Shown: one piece after another, positions 26,704 to 36,104 of the stretch
Layout of the letters: each line of letters begins with the position of its first letter
Position numbering within the stretch: position 1 is the first letter of the stretch
From: Pseudomonas sp. TNT3
Lineage (GTDB): Bacteria > Pseudomonadota > Gammaproteobacteria > Pseudomonadales > Pseudomonadaceae
Length of the DNA: 64,000 nucleotides
Reading direction: 5' to 3'
Assembly (NCBI RefSeq): GCF_010095445.2
Contig: NZ_WFGV02000005.1
Coordinates: forward strand, 62,001 to 126,000
Program-made: the position numbers and the translations under genes
The notes under the pieces: generated by a model
What the model saw: the letters and a program-made list of their open reading frames with translations, nothing else
Database searches by the model: none
Told to the model about the DNA's origin: nothing

Positions 26704-27462
26704 ATGGCCACCAGATCCGTTGTACTCGATACCGAAACCACCGGCATGCCGGTGACCGACGGCCACCGGATTATCGAAATCGGTTGTGTCGAGTTGATTG
26801 GTCGGCGCCTGACGGGCCGGCATTTCCACGTTTACCTGCAGCCAGACCGTGAAAGTGACGAAGGCGCGATCGGCGTCCATGGCATCACCAACGAATTCCT
26901 GGTGGGCAAGCCGCGCTTCAATGAAGTGGCCGAAGAATTCTACGAGTTCATCAAAGGCGCTCAGCTGATCATCCATAACGCGGCGTTCGACGTTGGCTTC
27001 ATCAACAACGAATTTGCCCTGATGGGTCAGCACGATCGCGCTGACATCACGCAACACTGTTCGATCCTCGACACCTTGATGATGGCCCGGGAACGTCACC
27101 CTGGGCAGCGCAACAGCCTGGATGCCTTGTGCAAACGTTATGGCGTCGACAACTCCGGCCGTGAACTGCACGGCGCCTTGCTCGACTCCGAGATTCTCGC
27201 CGACGTTTACCTGACCATGACCGGTGGCCAGACCAGCCTTTCGCTGGCGGGCAATGCCTCCGATGGCAACGGTTCCGGCGAAGGGGCGGACAACTCGGCC
27301 ACCGAAATTCGACGCTTGCCGGCTGATCGCCAGCCAACACGGATTATCCGCGCCAGCGAGGATGACCTGTCCCAACACCTGGCGCGGCTTGAAGCGGTTG
27401 CCAAGGCGGCTGGTGCGGCATCGCTGTGGCAGCAGCTGGCGGATGCCAAGGCGCAGGCCTGA
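26704..27462 (+). CDS. dnaQ: DNA polymerase III epsilon subunit (proofreading 3'-5' exonuclease)
   Basis: This is the 252-residue proofreading subunit of the replicative polymerase. Exonuclease motifs are complete: Exo I VVLDTETTG (D9, E11), Exo II NAAFDVGFINNEF (about 101-113) and Exo III with the conserved HGALLDSEILADVYL (about 158-172). The beta-clamp binding segment GGQTSLSL (about 178-185) follows the domain, then a flexible linker (SDGNGSGEGADNS) and a C-terminal helix that in the family contacts the alpha subunit. It starts at the natural ATG and is tandem with rnhA. Confidence 0.96.
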   Translation: MATRSVVLDTETTGMPVTDGHRIIEIGCVELIGRRLTGRHFHVYLQPDRESDEGAIGVHGITNEFLVGKPRFNEVAEEFYEFIKGAQLIIHNAAFDVGFINNEFALMGQHDRADITQHCSILDTLMMARERHPGQRNSLDALCKRYGVDNSGRELHGALLDSEILADVYLTMTGGQTSLSLAGNASDGNGSGEGADNSATEIRRLPADRQPTRIIRASEDDLSQHLARLEAVAKAAGAASLWQQLADAKAQA

Positions 27463-27616
27463 TTCTCTGTAGCAGCTGCTGCAAGGGTGCGTACTTGCAC
27501 CATCAGGCGTCGTCATTGACCTGCATTGGGGCATCCACACTCGCCACATTCGCTTCAACCCTCTACCCTGAGGTGATTGGCCGACCATGGTCTGCCGCCT
27601 CAGGACACTGAGCCCC

Positions 27617-29872
27617 ATGTATAAAGATTTGAAATTCCCGGTCCTGATTGTCCATCGCGACATCAAGGCCGACACCGTTGCCGGTGATCGAGTACGTGGC
27701 ATTGCCCGGGAGCTGGAGCAGGAAGGCTTCAGCATTGTCTCGGCGGTGGATTACACCGAGGGACGCCTGGTCGCCTCGACCCACCATGGCCTCTCGTGCA
27801 TGTTGATCGCGAGTGAAGATGCCAGCGCCCACTCCCATTTGTTACAAAACATGGCCGAATTGATCGGTCTTGCGCGGGTTCGTGCGCCGGACCTGCCGAT
27901 CTTCGCGCTGGGCGAGCAGGTGACCCTGGAAAATGCCCCGGCCGATGCCATGGCCGAACTCAACCAGTTGCGCGGCATTCTTTACCTGTTCGAAGACACC
28001 GTGCCCTTTCTCGCACGCCAGGTCGCACGTGCCGCCCGCAAATACCTTGATGGCCTGCTGCCGCCATTCTTCAAGGCCTTGGTTCAGCACACGGCCGACT
28101 CCAATTATTCGTGGCACACGCCGGGTCACGGTGGTGGCGTGGCTTATCACAAAAGTCCTGTAGGGCAGGCGTTCCACCAGTTCTTCGGCGAAAACACCCT
28201 GCGTTCCGATCTGTCGGTGTCAGTGCCGGAGCTGGGCTCGTTGCTCGACCACACCGGGCCACTGGCGGAAGCTGAAGCGCGCGCCGCGCGAAACTTCGGC
28301 GCCGATCACACGTTTTTCGTAATCAACGGCACGTCCACCGCCAACAAGATCGTCTGGCACTCCATGGTCGCTCGCGATGACCTGGTGCTGGTAGATCGCA
28401 ACTGCCACAAGTCAGTGCTGCATTCGATCATCATGACCGGGGCCATTCCGTTGTACCTGTGCCCGGAACGCAATGAGTTGGGAATCATCGGGCCGATCCC
28501 CCTCAGCGAGTTCAGCCGCGAATCGATCCAGGCCAAGATCGACGCCAGCCCGCTGACCAAAGGCCGCGCGCCCAAGGTCAAACTCGCCGTCGTGACCAAT
28601 TCAACCTATGACGGCCTCTGTTACAACGCAGAGCTGATCAAGCAAAGCCTGGGCAACAGCGTCGAGGTCTTGCACTTCGACGAAGCCTGGTACGCCTACG
28701 CGGCGTTTCACGAGTTCTTCACCGGCCGTTACGGCATGGGCACATCGCGCAGTGAGGACAGCCCGCTGGTGTTTACCACCCACTCCACGCACAAACTGCT
28801 GGCGGCCTTCAGTCAGGCCTCGATGATTCATGTGCAGGACGGCGGCGCCCGGCAGCTGGACCGCGATCGCTTCAATGAAGCGTTCATGATGCATATCTCC
28901 ACGTCGCCGCAATACAGCATCATTGCCTCGCTGGATGTCGCGTCGGCCATGATGGAAGGGCCGGCGGGGCGGTCATTGCTGCAGGAAATGTTCGATGAGG
29001 CGCTGAGCTTTCGCCGCGCCCTGGCCAACTTGCGTCAACACATCGCCGCGGATGACTGGTGGTTTTCGATCTGGCAGCCGCCGTCTGTGGAAGGCATTGA
29101 TCGGGTCGTCACTGAAGACTGGTTGTTGCAACCGGATGCGGAATGGCACGGCTTTGGCGGTGTGACGGACGACTATGTGTTACTTGACCCGATCAAGGTC
29201 ACGCTGGTCATGCCCGGCCTGACGGCTGGCGGCGCGTTGAGCGAGCGCGGGATCCCGGCGGCGGTGGTCAGCAAGTTCCTATGGGAGCGCGGCCTGGTCG
29301 TGGAAAAAACCGGGCTGTATTCGTTTCTGGTGCTGTTCTCCATGGGCATCACCAAGGGCAAGTGGAGTACGTTGCTGACGGAGTTGCTGGAGTTCAAGCG
29401 CAGCTACGACGCCAATGTCAGTTTGACGGCCTGCCTGCCGTGCGTGGCTCAAGAGGACGGCGTACGCTATCGCGGCATTGGCCTGCGCGATCTTTGCGAT
29501 CAGTTGCACGCCTGTTACCGCAGCAATGCCACGGCCAAACATCTCAAGCGCATGTACACGGTGATGCCGCAAATCGCCATGAAGCCCTCTGATGCCTATG
29601 ATCAATTGGTACGCGGCGATATTGAAGCGGTGTCGATCGATGCTCTGGATGGGCGGATCGCCGCTGTGATGCTGGTACCGTATCCGCCGGGGATTCCGCT
29701 GATCATGCCCGGGGAACGTTTTACCGACGCAACCCGCTCAATCATCGATTACCTGGCATTTGCCCGCACATTCGATAGCAGCTTCCCGGGGTTCGTTGCT
29801 GATGTGCATGGTTTGCAACACGAAGACGAGGGCAATGGACGGCACTACACCGTTGATTGCATCAAGGAATGA
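27617..29872 (+). CDS. ldcA: Lysine/ornithine/arginine-type PLP decarboxylase
   Basis: This 751-residue enzyme belongs to the fold-type I inducible decarboxylase family. An N-terminal response-regulator-like wing domain (about 1-135) is followed by the PLP domain, with the Schiff-base lysine K393 in THSTHKLLAAFSQ and the cofactor aspartate in HFDEAWYAYAAFHEF. A C-terminal domain completes it. In P. aeruginosa LdcA makes cadaverine from lysine and links arginine and lysine catabolism. Substrate preference cannot be read from sequence. The start MYKDLKFPVLIVHRD is chosen because the upstream in-frame ATG (30 bases earlier) adds unrelated residues. The 154-base gap upstream has a GGTGC/GCACC hairpin near 27489. 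Confidence 0.93.
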   Translation: MYKDLKFPVLIVHRDIKADTVAGDRVRGIARELEQEGFSIVSAVDYTEGRLVASTHHGLSCMLIASEDASAHSHLLQNMAELIGLARVRAPDLPIFALGEQVTLENAPADAMAELNQLRGILYLFEDTVPFLARQVARAARKYLDGLLPPFFKALVQHTADSNYSWHTPGHGGGVAYHKSPVGQAFHQFFGENTLRSDLSVSVPELGSLLDHTGPLAEAEARAARNFGADHTFFVINGTSTANKIVWHSMVARDDLVLVDRNCHKSVLHSIIMTGAIPLYLCPERNELGIIGPIPLSEFSRESIQAKIDASPLTKGRAPKVKLAVVTNSTYDGLCYNAELIKQSLGNSVEVLHFDEAWYAYAAFHEFFTGRYGMGTSRSEDSPLVFTTHSTHKLLAAFSQASMIHVQDGGARQLDRDRFNEAFMMHISTSPQYSIIASLDVASAMMEGPAGRSLLQEMFDEALSFRRALANLRQHIAADDWWFSIWQPPSVEGIDRVVTEDWLLQPDAEWHGFGGVTDDYVLLDPIKVTLVMPGLTAGGALSERGIPAAVVSKFLWERGLVVEKTGLYSFLVLFSMGITKGKWSTLLTELLEFKRSYDANVSLTACLPCVAQEDGVRYRGIGLRDLCDQLHACYRSNATAKHLKRMYTVMPQIAMKPSDAYDQLVRGDIEAVSIDALDGRIAAVMLVPYPPGIPLIMPGERFTDATRSIIDYLAFARTFDSSFPGFVADVHGLQHEDEGNGRHYTVDCIKE

Positions 29873-29886
29873 GGACTTTTCCCAGT

Positions 29887-30501
29887 ATGCAACCCGTTAT
29901 CAATCCAAAATACCCAGGGCTGTCGGTGCGCGTTGCCGACGATGGTTTTGCCGCCTATATCTGGGGCAGTGATTTCAGTTTTGAAGTCACAGCCTACGGC
30001 GGGGCCGAGGTTGGCAAGCCGGTGGCGCAGTGGCCTGTGACGCCAATCACCCCTTACCGCAAGTGCTATGGCATCGATCCGGAAGAGTTCAGCAGTTTCC
30101 GAGATGCGACCGACAGCGCGATCTTCATGGCGTTTCTCGATGACGAGCCCGTGGGGCATCTGGTGGTCAGCACCAACTGGAACGGGTTTGCCCACATCGA
30201 CGAACTGGCGGTGCATGCGCCGGCCCGTCGGCATGGTGTCGCCAAGGCGCTGCTGGACGTGGCGCAGTTCTGGAGTCGAAAAAAGAAACTGCCGGGCATC
30301 ATGCTCGAAACCCAGAACAACAACCTGGGCGCCTGCCGGCTCTATGAACGTTGTGGATACGTAGTTGGCGGTATCGATTACTTGCGCTATCGCGGTATTG
30401 ATCCGAACACTGCCGAAGTCGCACTGTTCTGGTACCGGCTGTTTGATAATCCGCTGGAAAACCCGCTCAGTTCGCCAACATCGCCACGGCTTGTTCCGTA
30501 A
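29887..30501 (+). CDS. GNAT-family acetyltransferase (streptothricin-acetyltransferase-like)
   Basis: This 204-residue protein has a GNAT domain in its second half: FMAFLDDEPVGHLVVSTNW (about 78-96), HIDELAVHAPARRHGVAKALLDVAQFW (the acetyl-CoA loop is RRHGVAKA) and LETQNNNLGACRLYERCGYVV near 138-158. The last motif with Asn-Asn and ACRLYER resembles streptothricin and aminoglycoside acetyltransferases, but resistance function is not shown. It begins 12 bases after the ldcA stop, so the two are probably co-transcribed. The 3' end overlaps the convergent LysR gene by about 35 bases. Confidence 0.82.
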   Translation: MQPVINPKYPGLSVRVADDGFAAYIWGSDFSFEVTAYGGAEVGKPVAQWPVTPITPYRKCYGIDPEEFSSFRDATDSAIFMAFLDDEPVGHLVVSTNWNGFAHIDELAVHAPARRHGVAKALLDVAQFWSRKKKLPGIMLETQNNNLGACRLYERCGYVVGGIDYLRYRGIDPNTAEVALFWYRLFDNPLENPLSSPTSPRLVP

Positions 30502-31360
30502 CGATCTCCAGCAGTGCCTGAACGGCCGGTAACGGTTCGCCGTTTTTCAACGTCAGGGCATAGAGGCTGATGGGCACCGCTGGCGCCAGTGGGCAGACGT
30601 CCAGACCGGCCGATCGGGCGCCGAGTGCGGTAAACGGATCGACGATCGCCAGGCCTTCCCCGGCTTCAACCATGCTGCGCATCATCTGATGCGTCTGAAC
30701 CCGTGTGTGGATGACCGGGGCAGGGCGCAGAGCATGCAGTTTGTTATCGAACGCCGGGCTCAGCGGATCGTGCCCTTCCAAACCCACCAGTGACTGCCCC
30801 GCGAGATCCTGCAGCGAAATGTACTTCTGCTTCGGTTTGACCCAGCCGTGGGGCGCCAGTAGCTGGAGTTTGCCCTGGGCAATCAATAGGCACTGAATGT
30901 CGGCGTGATCGGGGTCGTGCAGGCTGAGGCCCAGGTCGCTTTCGCGCAGCAACAGGCTTCTGACGATTTCGCGGGTGGGCTGGCTCAACAGCGTGCAAGG
31001 TGCGTCGGGCAGGTGCCGGCGCAGGGCCGCGATACTCTGTGGCAACAGTTGTTGGGCCAAGGGCGGCGTGCAAATGATTCGCAGGGGAGGGGCCTGATAT
31101 TGCTTCAGGCTGCTGGCGAGACGCTGCAGCGGCTCCAGCGCTTCGTAGACGTGGGCAATTTCAACTTGCAACTCCCGCGCTTCACGCGTGGCCTGCAGGC
31201 GTCCACGCACGCTGGAAAACAGCATGAAACCCAGCTGATCCTCAGCGTCGCGCAAAATGCGTTCCACCTCGGTCACCGGCAACTGCAACCATTCGGCGGC
31301 AGTACCCAGGTGACCGGTCTGCAACAGCGCCTGGATCACTTCGATATGACGTAAACGCAT
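30467..31360 (-). CDS. LysR-family transcriptional regulator
   Basis: This 297-residue LysR protein has a helix-turn-helix N-terminus that departs from the common pattern: MRLRHIEVIQALLQTGHLGTAAEWLQLPVTEVERILRDAEDQLGF, with T-V-T-E-V in place of the usual S-Q-P-A-L. The effector domain (about 90-297) is normal. It is convergent with, and overlaps, the GNAT gene by about 35 bases, so it is not divergent from any visible target. It may act on ldcA, as LysR genes near polyamine genes sometimes do; this is a guess from proximity. Confidence 0.87.
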   Translation of the reverse strand: MRLRHIEVIQALLQTGHLGTAAEWLQLPVTEVERILRDAEDQLGFMLFSSVRGRLQATREARELQVEIAHVYEALEPLQRLASSLKQYQAPPLRIICTPPLAQQLLPQSIAALRRHLPDAPCTLLSQPTREIVRSLLLRESDLGLSLHDPDHADIQCLLIAQGKLQLLAPHGWVKPKQKYISLQDLAGQSLVGLEGHDPLSPAFDNKLHALRPAPVIHTRVQTHQMMRSMVEAGEGLAIVDPFTALGARSAGLDVCPLAPAVPISLYALTLKNGEPLPAVQALLEIVTEQAVAMLAN

Positions 31361-31448
31361 GCGTGAAGTCCATGTTCAGCAGGTGAGGGAGTCAGTGGCT
31401 GAATCCTAACCCAAGTCCGCGCATATGACTTCTGCTCATAACGCAAGG

Positions 31449-31709
31449 TTATGAAGCGACGGTGGTTTCCGGGCGGCTGCCGACATAGGTGTCGGGTTCG
31501 CGAACGATAGTGACGTCCGATTGAATCAGCAGAAACTGATTGTCATCGAGCTTTTTGACGCGGTCGCCAATTGCCAGTTTGTAGGTGGTGACGGGCACGG
31601 AGCCGGTCAGGCCGTCTGCCGACGGGTTGGATTCCTGGAACTCATGCACCGAATAAACACGGCCTTCCGCGTCTCTTGCATGGAACTGACCGACGAGTAC
31701 TGCTGCCAT
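31449..31709 (-). CDS. Small conserved hypothetical protein
   Basis: This is an 86-residue cytoplasmic-looking protein (MAAVLVGQFHARDAEGRVYSV) with no membrane segment, no cysteine and no motif that I recognise. Alternating hydrophobic and polar stretches with YKLAIGDRVKKLDDNQFLLIQSDVTIVRE look like beta strands. It reads as a real gene because its GC-rich third positions are normal and a start (complement of 31707-31709) exists. It lies between the LysR gene and the divergent FMN reductase gene. No function can be given. Confidence 0.68.
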   Translation of the reverse strand: MAAVLVGQFHARDAEGRVYSVHEFQESNPSADGLTGSVPVTTYKLAIGDRVKKLDDNQFLLIQSDVTIVREPDTYVGSRPETTVAS

Positions 31710-31885
31710 CTGCTTAGAACCTCTGGAGATAAATCACTCAATTTGCGGTTGGGTAGACCGTGGCTGAGTGAAGTAAGTTTTCCTGCAAGAAAAAAATAGT
31801 CAGGGGCGGCAATTTTCAGTCGCCCGCTGCTTGAATCGTCATCTATAACTACAAGTTCTTTCCGTTGAACAGTCGAGAATCTTCC

Positions 31886-32446
31886 ATGAGCAATGTTTAT
31901 TCAATCGCCGTAGTAGTCGGCAGCTTGAGAAAGGAATCGCTCAATCGCAAGGTGGCACTGGCGTTGGCCGATCTGGCGCCTGCGAATCTCAAGCTGAACA
32001 TTGTCGAAATTGGTGAGTTGCCGCTCTACAACGAAGATATCGATGGCGCTTCACCGCCGGCAGCCTACAGCACTTTCCGACAAGAAGTGAGCTCATCCGA
32101 CGCGGTGCTGTTTGTGACCCCGGAATACAACCGCTCTGTACCCGCCCCCATGAAAAATGCGATCGACGTCGGCTCGCGTCCTTACGGCAAGAGCGCCTGG
32201 AGCGGCAAGCCGGGTGCGGTGTTCAGCGTTTCACCGGGCGCGATTGGCGGATTTGGCGCCAACCACCACCTGCGCCAGTCATTGGTTTTCCTTGATGTAC
32301 CGTGCATGCAACAGCCGGAAGCGTACCTTGGCGGCGCAGGTTCGGCATTCGATGAGGCGGGCAATCTGTCCGAGTCGGTCAAACCGTTCTTGCAAAAATT
32401 CATCGATGCGTACGGGAAGTGGGTCGAGCAACACAAAAAAGCCTGA
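31886..32446 (+). CDS. NADPH-dependent FMN reductase family protein (ChrR/Azo-type)
   Basis: This 186-residue flavodoxin-fold protein shows VVVGSLRKESLNRKVALAL (about 9-27), the FMN phosphate loop, and LFVTPEYNRSVPAPMKNAID (about 76-95), the flavin-contact PEYN-type motif, then SVSPGAIGGFGANHHLR. Related enzymes reduce quinones, chromate or azo dyes, while ArsH relatives are longer. The ATG (MSNVYSIAVVVG) is chosen 21 bases after an in-frame TTG. It is upstream of arsB but separated by a REP element, so co-transcription is uncertain. Ligand and substrate unknown. Confidence 0.88.
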   Translation: MSNVYSIAVVVGSLRKESLNRKVALALADLAPANLKLNIVEIGELPLYNEDIDGASPPAAYSTFRQEVSSSDAVLFVTPEYNRSVPAPMKNAIDVGSRPYGKSAWSGKPGAVFSVSPGAIGGFGANHHLRQSLVFLDVPCMQQPEAYLGGAGSAFDEAGNLSESVKPFLQKFIDAYGKWVEQHKKA

Positions 32447-32504
32447 TGCGTCTGTAGCAACGATATTTGTTGTCGTAACTATTGGATGCATCCCCCGCAT
32501 TCCC

Positions 32505-32614
32505 TGTAGCAGCTGCCGAGCCTGCGAGGCTGCGTACGAAGACGAAGTCCTCGCCTTCCCAACAGCGACCACTTCGCAGTCGAACGCAGCCTCGCAGGCT
32601 CGGCAGCTGCTACA
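32505..32614. repeat. REP/REPIN-type inverted repeat
   Basis: TGTAGCAGCTGCCGAG (32505-32520) and CTCGGCAGCTGCTACA (32599-32614) are exact complements. Inner arms CCTGCGAGGCTGCG and CGCAGCCTCGCAGG are also complementary. It lies between the FMN reductase gene and arsB. Confidence 0.9.
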
Positions 32615-32701
32615 AGGTTTATGGCTCAGGTTCGGCATTGGCAGGATAGAGGCAGTCGTCGAGATGCTGTATGTTTCATCGTTTTTCCAAGGTTGCATCG
32701 C

Positions 32702-33985
32702 ATGCTCACGGCGTCACTGATTTTCCTGCTGACCATTACCCTGGTGATCTGGCAACCCAAAGGCCTTGGCGTCGGCTGGAGTGCGGTACTCGGTGCGGTA
32801 TTGGCGCTGATTTTCGGCGCGGTACACCTGAGCGACATTCCGCTGGTATGGCAAATCATCTGGAACGCTACCGGTACCTTTGTCGCGCTGATCATCATCA
32901 GTCTTCTGCTGGACGAGGCCGGTTTCTTCAACTGGGCAGCCCTGCACGTCGCCCGATGGGGGCGTGGCAGCGGGCGCAAGCTTTTCGCCTATATGGTGTT
33001 GCTCGGCGCACTGGTCTCGGCGCTGTTTGCCAATGACGGGGCTGCACTGATCCTCACACCCATCGTGATTTCCATGTTGCTGGCGTTGCGTTTTTCACCG
33101 GCAGCGACCCTCGCTTTTGTGATGGGTGCAGGTTTTATTGCCGACACTGCGAGCCTCCCGTTGGTGGTGTCGAACCTGGTAAATATCGTTTCCGCCGACT
33201 TCTTTAACATCGGATTCAATCGCTACGCGGCAGTGATGATTCCTGTCAACCTGGTCAGTGTCGCTGCGACGCTGCTGGTGTTGATGTGGTTTTTCCGGCG
33301 TGACATTCCCAAGGATTACGACCCCGCACAACTCGCGGACCCTGTCAGTGCAATCCATGACAAGGCAACGTTCTATGCCGGTTGGGTGGTCCTGGTGATT
33401 TTGTTAGCGGGCTGCTTTGCCCTCGAACCCCTGGGCATTCCGATCAGTGCCATTTCCGCCGTGTGTGCCGCGTTGCTTTGGGCGATTGCGGCCCGCGGCC
33501 ACAAGATCTCCACCCAAAAGGTATTGAAAGAGGCCCCGTGGCACATCGTGGTGTTCTCGCTGGGCATGTATCTGGTGGTCTACGGGCTGCGTAATGCGGG
33601 GCTCACGGGCTATCTGGCCGGTTGGCTGGACGGGTTTGCCGGTTACGGCGTCTGGGGCGCGGCGATGGGGACCGGGGTGCTGACGGCGCTGCTGTCTTCG
33701 ATCATGAACAATCTGCCGACCGTGTTGATCGGCCTGCTATCGATTGATGCCAGCCAGGCAACGGGTGCGGTGAAAGAGGCGATGATCTATGCCAACGTCA
33801 TCGGCAGTGACCTGGGGCCAAAGATCACGCCAATCGGGAGTCTGGCGACATTGCTTTGGTTGCATGTGCTGGAGCGCAAGGGCATCCGCATTGGGTGGGG
33901 GTATTACTTCAAGGTCGGGATCGTGTTGACGGTCCCGGTGTTGTTGGTGACGTTGGCGGCGCTGGCTGTGCGGTTGTCGATTTAG
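32702..33985 (+). CDS. arsB: Arsenite efflux transporter ArsB
   Basis: This 427-residue membrane protein of the ArsB family exports arsenite, alone or with an ArsA ATPase. About twelve hydrophobic helices are visible, with the conserved segments [20 protein letters not shown] (about 100-119), [25 protein letters not shown] (about 142-166) and [14 protein letters not shown] (about 335-348). The start [15 protein letters not shown] is chosen because the upstream extension is hydrophilic and runs into the REP region; the ribosome-binding site is weak. No arsR, arsC, arsH or arsA is in the window, so this is an orphan copy. Confidence 0.88.
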   Translation: MLTASLIFLLTITLVIWQPKGLGVGWSAVLGAVLALIFGAVHLSDIPLVWQIIWNATGTFVALIIISLLLDEAGFFNWAALHVARWGRGSGRKLFAYMVLLGALVSALFANDGAALILTPIVISMLLALRFSPAATLAFVMGAGFIADTASLPLVVSNLVNIVSADFFNIGFNRYAAVMIPVNLVSVAATLLVLMWFFRRDIPKDYDPAQLADPVSAIHDKATFYAGWVVLVILLAGCFALEPLGIPISAISAVCAALLWAIAARGHKISTQKVLKEAPWHIVVFSLGMYLVVYGLRNAGLTGYLAGWLDGFAGYGVWGAAMGTGVLTALLSSIMNNLPTVLIGLLSIDASQATGAVKEAMIYANVIGSDLGPKITPIGSLATLLWLHVLERKGIRIGWGYYFKVGIVLTVPVLLVTLAALAVRLSI

Positions 33986-33996
33986 ACCGGGCCGGC

Positions 33997-34130
33997 CCCA
34001 TTGCGAGCAGGCTCACTCCCACATTGGTTCTTCCGCCCTGCGCACATTCGGTGCAGGGGCGACTGGCCCCAATACTGGATTTTTGCCATACGACAATCCC
34101 TTGTAGGAGTGAGCCTGCTCGCGATGGGGC
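33997..34130. repeat. REP/REPIN-type inverted repeat
   Basis: CCCCATTGCGAGCAGGCTCACTCCC (33997-34020 region) pairs with GGAGTGAGCCTGCTCGCGATGGGG (34106-34129). The core is a different REP sequence from the GAGCTGCC class. It lies between the convergent ends of arsB and the DUF1853 gene. Confidence 0.88.
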
Positions 34131-34150
34131 GGGCCAAGACTCAACACCTC

Positions 34151-35101
34151 TCAACCATTCCCCGGCACATTCGGCCAAAGATCCGCCACCAGAAACAGCC
34201 GCTCCGCTTCCTCCCAGTCCCCTTCGGCATTCTCGGTCAATCTCACCAGCAACTGCGCGGGCGCCAGCGGATCCAGTTCGCCCAGCCAGGCGTTCAACTG
34301 CTCATCGTTCCACGTTTGCTCGACGGGGTAGTGCGCCGGTGCCAGCCAGGCGTGACGGGGCAGGGGTTGCCAGCGACCTGACGGACGTTGCGCGACAAAG
34401 TGCGCCCAATCCTTCTGATGCAGCCAGCTTCCACGCAGATGCTGCGGATGCGCACCGCTCGGCGACTCGGCCTGCCCGGGCCACGGATACAGCAGATAAC
34501 CCCCTAGCCACAAATGCGCGCTGAACTGCTGAATATCCAGCGCCGCCAGCACATCGCGGCTTTCCGGGCGTGCCGAGATGGGCAGTTGATGCTGGCTGAG
34601 GTGTGCCAGTTTGCGGTCCAGCCGGTCATGGCAACCAGGTCCGAGCCACTGCGCCGGGTCGGTCCCGTCACCATTCTGCGGGCCGAGGTAAAGCTTGATC
34701 GCCAACTCCAGGTGGTGCACTCCATCGCGATCGCGCAACAGCATGTCCAGCTCACCCAGCGTGTGACCTTCGCGACGAATCGGCAGATTCGCGGCAATCA
34801 GCTCGATACCCGGCGCGTGGCGCACCGCGTACTGCCACAGGCGCTCGTAGTACAAACCCAATCGACGGGTTCGCGCCTGGGCCAGCCAGTGCAGCAGGTC
34901 ATAACTGTCGCGATCGAGTTGTCGTAGCCAGCTCTCCAGGCGTTCGGGCGCCTGCACCCAGTCACTGCCGGCCAGCGGGTGACGCTGCGGCCATGGCGTA
35001 TCGCTGAGCATGGGCGGCGCGAGAATCACCCACGCCAGGTCACGCACCTCCGGATGGCGTAACTGGTGGGGCAACTGAAGCAAGTCTGGAAATAGGATCA
35101 T
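34151..35101 (-). CDS. DUF1853 family protein
   Basis: This 316-residue protein starts [17 protein letters not shown] and belongs to the DUF1853 family. The central segment [25 protein letters not shown] (about 118-142), with E, D and a downstream E/K pair on adjacent strands, looks like a PD-(D/E)XK nuclease core; this is my reading of the motif, not a known activity. It is leftward and divergent from nadK (about 110 bases between starts), which matches the arrangement PA3089/PA3088 that I recall. Function unknown. Confidence 0.85.
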   Translation of the reverse strand: MILFPDLLQLPHQLRHPEVRDLAWVILAPPMLSDTPWPQRHPLAGSDWVQAPERLESWLRQLDRDSYDLLHWLAQARTRRLGLYYERLWQYAVRHAPGIELIAANLPIRREGHTLGELDMLLRDRDGVHHLELAIKLYLGPQNGDGTDPAQWLGPGCHDRLDRKLAHLSQHQLPISARPESRDVLAALDIQQFSAHLWLGGYLLYPWPGQAESPSGAHPQHLRGSWLHQKDWAHFVAQRPSGRWQPLPRHAWLAPAHYPVEQTWNDEQLNAWLGELDPLAPAQLLVRLTENAEGDWEEAERLFLVADLWPNVPGNG

Positions 35102-35213
35102 CTTGCGAGCATAGCTCTAAACGTGACTACACCCTTGTCGCTGAAAGGATTTTGTCTATGCCGCGCTTTCGCCCATAATCGTGTTTTTCGCCGTCGCAGA
35201 GCCTGGAAGCCCC

Positions 35214-36104
35214 ATGGAGCAATTTCGTAATATCGGCATCATCGGTCGCCTCGGCAGTTCGCAGGTGCTGGATACCGTCCGCCGACTGAAACGGTTTCTG
35301 CTCGATCGTCATCTGCACGTGATCCTCGAAGACACCATTGCCGAAGTGCTGCCAGGTCATGGCCTGCAAACCTCGTCGCGCAAGATGCTCGGCGAAGTGT
35401 GCGACATGGTGATTGTGGTCGGTGGTGACGGCAGCCTGCTCGGCGCGGCCCGGGCACTGGCCCGACACAATATTCCGGTGCTGGGTATCAACCGCGGCAG
35501 CCTGGGCTTTTTGACCGACATCCGCCCGGATGAGCTGGAAGTCAAAGTGGCTGAAGTGCTGGACGGCCATTATCTGGTTGAAAACCGCTTCCTGCTCCAG
35601 GCCGAAGTCCGTCGCCACGCCGAAGCCATCGGGCAGGGCGATGCGCTGAACGACGTGGTGCTGCACCCTGGCAAATCCACGCGAATGATCGAATTCGAGC
35701 TGTATATCGATGGCCAGTTCGTGTGCAGCCAGAAGGCCGACGGCCTGATCGTCGCCACGCCCACCGGTTCGACGGCTTATGCGCTGTCAGCCGGCGGACC
35801 GATCATGCACCCCAAGCTCGACGCTATTGTGATTGTGCCGATGTACCCCCATACCTTGTCAGGCAGGCCAATTGTGGTCGATGGCAACAGTGAGCTGAAA
35901 ATCGTCGTGTCCAAGGATATGCAGATCTACCCGCAAGTCTCCTGTGACGGGCAAAACCACTTCACCTGCGCGCCGGGTGACACCATCACCGTCAGCAAGA
36001 AAGCCCAGAAACTGCGGCTGATCCACCCGCTCGACCACAACTACTATGAAGTCTGCCGGACCAAGCTCGGCTGGGGCAGTCGGCTGGGTGGTGGAGGCGA
36101 CTGA
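35214..36104 (+). CDS. nadK: NAD kinase
   Basis: NadK phosphorylates NAD to NADP. The 296-residue protein has the signature VVGGDGSLLGAAR (GGDGS at residues 70-74), the NAD-site segment LGINRGSLGFLTD (about 93-105) and TPTGSTAYALSAGGPIMHP (about 183-201). The ATG (MEQFRNIGIIGR) is chosen over an in-frame upstream codon at 35181. It is the first gene of a tightly packed rightward series; its TGA overlaps the next ATG as TGATG. Confidence 0.97.
   Translation: MEQFRNIGIIGRLGSSQVLDTVRRLKRFLLDRHLHVILEDTIAEVLPGHGLQTSSRKMLGEVCDMVIVVGGDGSLLGAARALARHNIPVLGINRGSLGFLTDIRPDELEVKVAEVLDGHYLVENRFLLQAEVRRHAEAIGQGDALNDVVLHPGKSTRMIEFELYIDGQFVCSQKADGLIVATPTGSTAYALSAGGPIMHPKLDAIVIVPMYPHTLSGRPIVVDGNSELKIVVSKDMQIYPQVSCDGQNHFTCAPGDTITVSKKAQKLRLIHPLDHNYYEVCRTKLGWGSRLGGGGD

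Noticed and set aside
27463..27616. Possible REPIN before ldcA
   Set aside because: Only a short degenerate TGTAGCAGCTGCTGCAAGGG segment is present and no complementary arm could be found; it is at most a decayed half.
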